From Leisingera aquimarina DSM 24565 (GTDB lineage Bacteria > Pseudomonadota > Alphaproteobacteria > Rhodobacterales > Rhodobacteraceae), in contig NZ_KI421504.1 in assembly GCF_000473165.1 (NCBI RefSeq), positions 2,464,009-2,528,008 of the forward strand: a stretch of 64,000 nucleotides of DNA. Direction: 5' to 3'. The notes below the pieces were generated by a model. The model saw only the letters and a list, made by a program, of their open reading frames with translations, searched no databases and was not told the origin of the DNA. Positions 59,779-64,000 of the stretch are shown here, piece after piece (positions within the stretch are counted from its first letter, which is position 1; each line of letters starts with the position of its first letter). Position numbers and translations under genes: made by a program.

Positions 59779-60780
59779 ATGAAATTCCTGACAACTGCCG
59801 CCACCGCACTGGCTCTGGCTGTGACCGCAGGCGCCGCAAGTGCCGCCTGTGACGACGGCGAGATCGTGGTGAAGTTCAGCCACGTCACGAACACCGACAA
59901 GCACCCCAAAGGGATTGCCGCCTCGTTGCTGGAACAGCGCATCAATGACGAGATGAACGGCACTATGTGCCTGGAGGTCTATCCGAACTCGACGCTTTAC
60001 AACGACAATAAGGTGCTGGAAGCGATGCTGCAGGGCGATGTGCAACTGGCCGCGCCTTCGCTGTCTAAGTTTGAGAAATTCACCAAGCAGTTCCGCTTGT
60101 TCGATCTGCCGTTCATGTTCAAGAATATCGAAGCGGTGGATGCGTTCCAGGCGTCTGAAACCGGCCAGGAGATGCTGGATTCAATGCAGCGCCGCGGCCT
60201 GCAGGGGCTTGCCTACTGGCACAACGGCATGAAGCAGATGTCGGCCAACAAGCCGCTGGTGGACCCTTCGGACGCCAATGGGCTGAAGTTCCGGGTGCAG
60301 TCCTCGGACGTGCTGGTGGCGCAGATGGAAGCGATCGGCGGCTCGCCGCAGAAAATGGCGTTCTCGGAAGTCTACGGCGCGCTGCAGCAGGGGGTTGTGG
60401 ACGGTCAGGAGAACACCTGGTCCAACATCTACGGCAAGAAGTTCTTTGAGGTGCAGGACGGGGTGACCGAGACCAACCATGGCGCGCTGGACTATCTGGT
60501 GGTGACCTCCGTGGACTGGCTGGACAGTCTGGACCCGGCGGTGCGCGACCAGTTCCTGACCATCCTGAATGAAGTCACCGCGACCCGGAACGCCGAATCC
60601 ACCAAGGTGAACGGTGAAGCGCGTCAGGCGATCATTGATGCCGGCGGCGTGGTGCGCGAGCTGACCCCTGAGCAGCGCGCGGCCTGGGTCGAAGCGATGA
60701 AGCCGGTCTGGGAGAAATTCGCAGGCGACGTCGGCCAGGAGAAGATCGACGCGGCGCAAGCCATCAACGCAGGCCTCTAA
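59779..60780 (+). CDS. dctP: TRAP transporter substrate-binding protein (DctP)
   Basis: A 333-residue periplasmic receptor. Signal peptide to about residue 23 (ALAVTAGAASA then AC). DctP signatures: VKFSHVTNTDKHPKG (about 32-46), LEVYPNSTLYNDNKVLEAM, the conserved Arg for carboxylate in LKFRVQSSDVLVAQME, and GVVDGQENTWSNIYGKKF. It delivers C4-dicarboxylates to DctQM. GGAGG precedes ATG 59779. A double hairpin separates it from dctQ. Confidence 0.95.
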   Translation: MKFLTTAATALALAVTAGAASAACDDGEIVVKFSHVTNTDKHPKGIAASLLEQRINDEMNGTMCLEVYPNSTLYNDNKVLEAMLQGDVQLAAPSLSKFEKFTKQFRLFDLPFMFKNIEAVDAFQASETGQEMLDSMQRRGLQGLAYWHNGMKQMSANKPLVDPSDANGLKFRVQSSDVLVAQMEAIGGSPQKMAFSEVYGALQQGVVDGQENTWSNIYGKKFFEVQDGVTETNHGALDYLVVTSVDWLDSLDPAVRDQFLTILNEVTATRNAESTKVNGEARQAIIDAGGVVRELTPEQRAAWVEAMKPVWEKFAGDVGQEKIDAAQAINAGL

Positions 60781-60795
60781 GGCAGGCTTTTTCCG

Positions 60796-60850
60796 GGAGG
60801 CCCGTATCGGGGCCTCCTGACCGCAGGCGGCATGGGGATCCGCCGCCTGC
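60796..60850 (+). other. Double hairpin between dctP and dctQ
   Basis: GGAGGCCC/GGGCCTCC (60796-60803 with 60810-60817) and GCAGGCGGC/GCCGCCTGC (60823-60831 with 60842-60850). There is no T-run. Probably partial termination or protection of the dctP mRNA, giving more receptor than membrane subunits. Confidence 0.6.
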
Positions 60851-60880
60851 ACCCCTTTCCGCAAAATTTGGGAGGCAGCC

Positions 60881-61558
60881 ATGGCGGGGTCCGGAACCGG
60901 CCCGAGCGGGCTTATCAACTCACTCGAAGAAACTCTGATCGCGCTCCTGCTGGGGCTGATGACGGCAATTACTTTTGCCAATGTGATCGCGCGGTTTGTG
61001 TTCAATTCCAACATTCTATGGGCGCTGGAGCTGACGGTGTTCCTGTTTGCCTGGCTAGTTCTGCTGGGCGCGTCCTATGCGGTGAAGGCCCATGCGCATC
61101 TGGGCGTTGACGCCATTGTCAACATGCTGGCACCGGGAACGCGCAAGGTGGTGGGACTGTTCGCTGCCGCCTGCTGCATCGTGTTCTCCTTGCTGCTGCT
61201 GAAGGGCGCTTATGACTATTGGGCGGTGTTTGCCGACCTGCCGCCGACCTCAGGGCGCTGGTTCCCGACCGGGTTTGACATGAAGGCGCGCAGCCAGAGC
61301 TTTTATGAGGTGCAGGACGTGCCGATGGTGGCAGTCTTCAAGTTTCTGGAAGACCTGATCAACTACGGCGAGGCGTATGAGAAGCTGCCGAAGGTGGTGC
61401 CTTATGTGGTGCTGCCGGTGTCGATGCTGCTTTTGGTGTTCCGTTTCATTCAGGCGGCGCTGCAGATTGCCCGCGGTGACGTGGACCGGCTGGTCGCCAG
61501 CCATGAAGTGGAAGATGAGCTGGACGCCGTGCGGGCGCAGCGCGGGGAGCATGACTGA
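60881..61558 (+). CDS. dctQ: TRAP transporter small membrane subunit (DctQ)
   Basis: A 225-residue four-helix protein with the DctQ opening (LEETLIALLLGLMTAITFANVIARF), WALELTVFLFAWLVLLGASYAVKAHAHLGVDAI and a C-terminal amphipathic tail. A charged loop between helices 3 and 4 makes it longer than short DctQ types, as in other Dct-type systems. It overlaps dctM by one base (TGATG). Confidence 0.93.
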   Translation: MAGSGTGPSGLINSLEETLIALLLGLMTAITFANVIARFVFNSNILWALELTVFLFAWLVLLGASYAVKAHAHLGVDAIVNMLAPGTRKVVGLFAAACCIVFSLLLLKGAYDYWAVFADLPPTSGRWFPTGFDMKARSQSFYEVQDVPMVAVFKFLEDLINYGEAYEKLPKVVPYVVLPVSMLLLVFRFIQAALQIARGDVDRLVASHEVEDELDAVRAQRGEHD

Positions 61559-62934
61559 TGGAAGTGGTAATTCTCTTTGCGATGGTGATTGGCCTGCTGC
61601 TGATCGGGGTGCCGATTGCGGTGTCGCTGGGCCTCAGCTCGACGATTTTTCTGCTGATCTATTCCGACAGTTCGCTGGCGTCGGTTGCGGGCACGCTGTT
61701 TGAAGCCTTTGAAGGGCATTTCACGCTGCTGGCGATCCCGTTCTTCATTCTGGCCTCGTCGTTCATGACCACCGGCGGCGTGGCGCGGCGGATCATCCGC
61801 TTCTCAATCGCCTGCGTCGGCCATCTGCCGGGCGGGCTGGCGATCGCGGGTGTGTTTGCCTGCATGCTGTTTGCCGCACTTTCCGGCTCCTCGCCTGCAA
61901 CCGTGGTGGCCATCGGCTCCATCGTGATCGCAGGCATGCGGCAGGTGGGCTATTCCAAGGAGTTCGCGGCGGGCGTGATCTGTAATGCAGGCACGCTGGG
62001 CATCCTGATCCCGCCGTCGATTGTGATGGTGGTCTATGCCGCCGCCGTTGAAGTCTCGGTCGGCCGGATGTTCCTGGCCGGTGTCATTCCGGGCCTGATG
62101 GCGGGTCTGATGCTGATGGTCACCATCTATGTGATGGCCAAGGTCAAGAACCTGCCCAAGGGCGAGTGGAACGGCTGGGGCGAGATCTTTGAGTCAGCGC
62201 GAGACGCGGGCTGGGGCCTGTTCTTGATCGTGATTATCCTGGGCGGTATCTATGGCGGTATCTTCACCCCGACCGAGGCGGCAGCAGTGGCGGCTGTCTA
62301 TGCTTTCTTCATCGCGAGCTTTGTCTACAAGGACATGGGGCCTCTGGCGAATGGCGAGGGCGAGGCGAAGACGCCGCTGTTGAAGAAACCCTATGCGCTG
62401 CTGACTGCCTTCCTGCACAGCGACACCAAACATACGCTGTTCGAGGCGGGCAAACTGACGGTAACTCTGCTGTTCGTGATCGCCAATGCGCTGATCCTGA
62501 AGCATGTTCTGACCGACGAGCAGGTGCCGCAGCAGATTGCCAGTGCGATGCTGTCGGCAGGCTTTGGCCCGGTGATGTTCCTGGTGATTGTGAACGTGAT
62601 CCTGCTGATCGGCGGCCAGTTCATGGAGCCTTCGGGCCTGTTGGTGATCGTCGCGCCGCTGGTGTTCCCGATTGCGGTCGAGCTGGGCATTGATCCCATC
62701 CACCTCGGCATCATCATGGTGGTGAATATGGAAATCGGGATGATTACCCCGCCGGTTGGCCTGAACCTGTTTGTGACCTCGGGTGTGGCGGGGATGCCGA
62801 TGATGGGGGTGGTGCGCGCAGCTCTGCCCTTCCTGGCGGTGCTCTTCGTTTTCCTGATCATGATCACCTATATCCCCTGGCTGTCCACCGTTTTGCCAAA
62901 CGCCGTGATGGGGCCGGAGATCATAACAAAGTAA
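61558..62934 (+). CDS. dctM: TRAP transporter large membrane subunit (DctM)
   Basis: A 458-residue sodium-coupled permease with about 12 helices. DctM blocks include GHFTLLAIPFFILASSFMTTGGVARR, FAALSGSSPATVVAIGS (ion-site hairpin), GTLGILIPPSIVMVVYA, GIFTPTEAAAVAAVYA and GMITPPVGLNLFV. The mid-chain soluble loop (residues 262-290) is normal for this group. Last gene of dctPQM; a terminator follows. Confidence 0.95.
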   Translation: MEVVILFAMVIGLLLIGVPIAVSLGLSSTIFLLIYSDSSLASVAGTLFEAFEGHFTLLAIPFFILASSFMTTGGVARRIIRFSIACVGHLPGGLAIAGVFACMLFAALSGSSPATVVAIGSIVIAGMRQVGYSKEFAAGVICNAGTLGILIPPSIVMVVYAAAVEVSVGRMFLAGVIPGLMAGLMLMVTIYVMAKVKNLPKGEWNGWGEIFESARDAGWGLFLIVIILGGIYGGIFTPTEAAAVAAVYAFFIASFVYKDMGPLANGEGEAKTPLLKKPYALLTAFLHSDTKHTLFEAGKLTVTLLFVIANALILKHVLTDEQVPQQIASAMLSAGFGPVMFLVIVNVILLIGGQFMEPSGLLVIVAPLVFPIAVELGIDPIHLGIIMVVNMEIGMITPPVGLNLFVTSGVAGMPMMGVVRAALPFLAVLFVFLIMITYIPWLSTVLPNAVMGPEIITK

Positions 62935-62950
62935 GGCTTTGCAGAAAAGA

Positions 62951-62981
62951 AAACGGCGCCCGGTTGTTCGGGCGCCGTTTT
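62951..62981 (+). terminator. Terminator of dctPQM
   Basis: Perfect 12-bp stem AAACGGCGCCCG/CGGGCGCCGTTT (62951-62962 with 62969-62980), loop GTTGTT, 17 bases after the dctM stop. Confidence 0.9.
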
Positions 62982-62989
62982 GCGTTCTT

Positions 62990-63033
62990 GGCAAAATTCT
63001 TGGAAGAATTTTGCCAGGAAAATTCGAATTTTC
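62990..63033. repeat. AT-rich hairpins, second location
   Basis: GGCAAAATTCTT-GG-AAGAATTTTGCC (62990-63015) followed by the palindrome GAAAATTCGAATTTTC (63018-63033), six bases before the tpiA stop. Same GG-looped design as 8041-8085. Confidence 0.7.
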
Positions 63034-63038
63034 TTGGC

Positions 63039-63788
63039 TCAGGGGGTTTCCAGAGCGGTGATGATCGGGGAAAAATCCGCGGCCTTCAGGCTGGCACCGC
63101 CCACAAGCGCGCCGTCGACGTTGGAGACGGCGAAGATTTCGCCTGCGTTTGATGGCTTGACCGAGCCGCCGTAGAGCAGGCGGACGGCCTCTGCGGTCTT
63201 CACCCCGAAACGGGTGGTGAGTTCGGCGCGCAGGAAGTTGTGCACTTCGGCAATTTGCTCCAGCGTCGGCACCTTGCCGGTGCCGATGGCCCAGACCGGT
63301 TCGTATGCCACAACAGTGTTTTCGCCGGTGGCAGAGGCCGGGACGGAACCTGCAAGCTGAGTGCCAACCACCTTCAGCGTGTCGCCGCCTTCGCGCTCGG
63401 ACAGGGTTTCACCGATGCAGATCACAGCGGTCAGGCCTTCTGCGAGGGCGGCTTCGGCTTTGGCGCAGATTTGAGCGTCAGTTTCGCCGTGATCGGCGCG
63501 GCGTTCGGAGTGGCCGAGGATCACGGCGGAGGCGCCTGCGTCCTGGAGCATGGCAGCTGAAAGATCGCCGGTATGGGCGCCCGCAGCATTAGCGTGGCAA
63601 TCCTGGCCGCCGATGGCGACGGCGCTGCCCTGGGCGGTGTCCGCAGCGCGCGACAACAGGCTTGCGGGCGGGCAGATCAGGATGTCCGCGGCCGGGTTCG
63701 CATGGTTTTCGGCCAGGGCTGCCAGTTCCGTGAGGCTTGCGCCGGTGCCGTTCATTTTCCAATTGCCTGCTGCCAGTTTCCGCCGCAT
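63039..63788 (-). CDS. tpiA: Triosephosphate isomerase
   Basis: Interconverts dihydroxyacetone phosphate and glyceraldehyde 3-phosphate. The 249-residue barrel has the catalytic Lys in AAGNWKMNG (residues 6-14), His in ILGHSERR (about 94-101), Glu in [14 protein letters not shown] (about 163) and the phosphate loop LLYGGSV. ATG 63788 has GGAGG nine bases upstream. Single-gene unit, convergent with dctPQM. Confidence 0.97.
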   Translation of the reverse strand: MRRKLAAGNWKMNGTGASLTELAALAENHANPAADILICPPASLLSRAADTAQGSAVAIGGQDCHANAAGAHTGDLSAAMLQDAGASAVILGHSERRADHGETDAQICAKAEAALAEGLTAVICIGETLSEREGGDTLKVVGTQLAGSVPASATGENTVVAYEPVWAIGTGKVPTLEQIAEVHNFLRAELTTRFGVKTAEAVRLLYGGSVKPSNAGEIFAVSNVDGALVGGASLKAADFSPIITALETP

Positions 63789-63940
63789 GGGGATATGCCT
63801 CCGAGTGTCCTGTTTGGGCGTGACTGGTAGCACCGGCTGCAGAGCGGTGCAATTCGCTTGAAAGCTTTGGCCGGAAGAGGGCAGGCAGCAAGAAGGACGG
63901 GGAATGCCCCGCTCGGTGTATTCTTTCCTGGTGCGCCGGA

Positions 63941-64000
63941 TCAGGTGCCGGGCAGTTCCTTGAAGCTGATCGACTCGCCGCAGCCGCAGGCGTCCGTGAC
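63941..64000 (-). CDS. IscA/HesB-type iron-sulfur assembly protein, 3' end (partial)
   Basis: The last 19 codons of a minus-strand gene entering from the right edge read [19 protein letters not shown] then TGA. The CGCGES motif is the C-terminal cysteine pair of A-type iron-sulfur carrier proteins (IscA/ErpA/HesB), which pass Fe-S clusters to target proteins. The rest is outside the window. Confidence 0.82.
   Translation of the reverse strand, partial: VTDACGCGESISFKELPGT

Overview
The window reads as chromosome of a marine Rhodobacteraceae (Roseobacter group, Leisingera/Phaeobacter/Ruegeria-like). The reasons are the high-GC alphaproteobacterial codon use, several family-typical neighbourhoods (surE-pcm-lysM/M23, radA-cvpA-purF, alr-mlaE-mlaF-pqiA, cobA-DUF2849-cysI-cysH-DUF934-fpr, tatABC, dctBD with a TRAP operon), a methanethiol oxidase gene and a form II coxSLM cluster. 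The species assignment is inference.

Layout. 1-4250: tatABC, a MarR regulator divergent from a small monooxygenase-domain gene and a membrane gene, and a DUF815 ATPase. 4336-16449, mostly minus strand: LysM/M23 lipoprotein, pcm, surE, an SDR, two small conserved genes, purF, a membrane protein plus SBP56/methanethiol oxidase pair, a Hint-domain protein, cvpA and radA. 16870-22861 is a nest of decayed mobile DNA: a frameshifted IS110 transposase next to a truncated IS66 element whose tnpB is split by a ~3.25 kb RIT element (three tyrosine recombinases with 35-bp terminal inverted repeats). All three RIT genes carry frameshifts. 23072-30000, minus: envelope genes (MlaEF permease, PqiA, small membrane proteins), alr, dnaB, pyrE. 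30110-32951: two RTX-repeat proteins with near-identical tails sit between pyrE and pyrC. 33084-36349: pyrC, an unassigned conserved protein and a glycosyltransferase.

36598-46187, plus strand, is a molybdenum-hydroxylase region: MoxR ATPase and VWA protein (CoxD/CoxE-like), a YeeE/YedE pair preceded by two SqrR/BigR-type palindromes, XdhC, a molybdopterin-binding protein and coxS-coxL-coxM. CoxL has the AYRGAGR active-site loop of form II enzymes. 46239-49076: a mini-chemoreceptor signalling protein, infC (apparently starting on AUA), an Ala-rich protein and a Rhodobacteraceae-type hypothetical. 49202-54164, minus: assimilatory sulfate reduction (APS reductase, sulfite reductase, siroheme methyltransferase, ferredoxin-NADP reductase), divergent from an Lrp/AsnC regulator. 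54910-62934: cytochrome P450, then dctB/dctD and the TRAP transporter dctPQM, with tandem 20-bp palindromes upstream of dctP. 63039-64000: tpiA and the 3' end of an IscA/HesB-type gene.

The most unusual items are the RIT-in-IS66 nest, the DctD lacking both GAFTGA and an intact Walker A, the AUA-start infC, the predicted sulfide-responsive operators before the YeeE pair, and the CtrA-like box upstream of a Hint protein that lacks its catalytic cysteine. No tRNA, rRNA or CRISPR array was seen.
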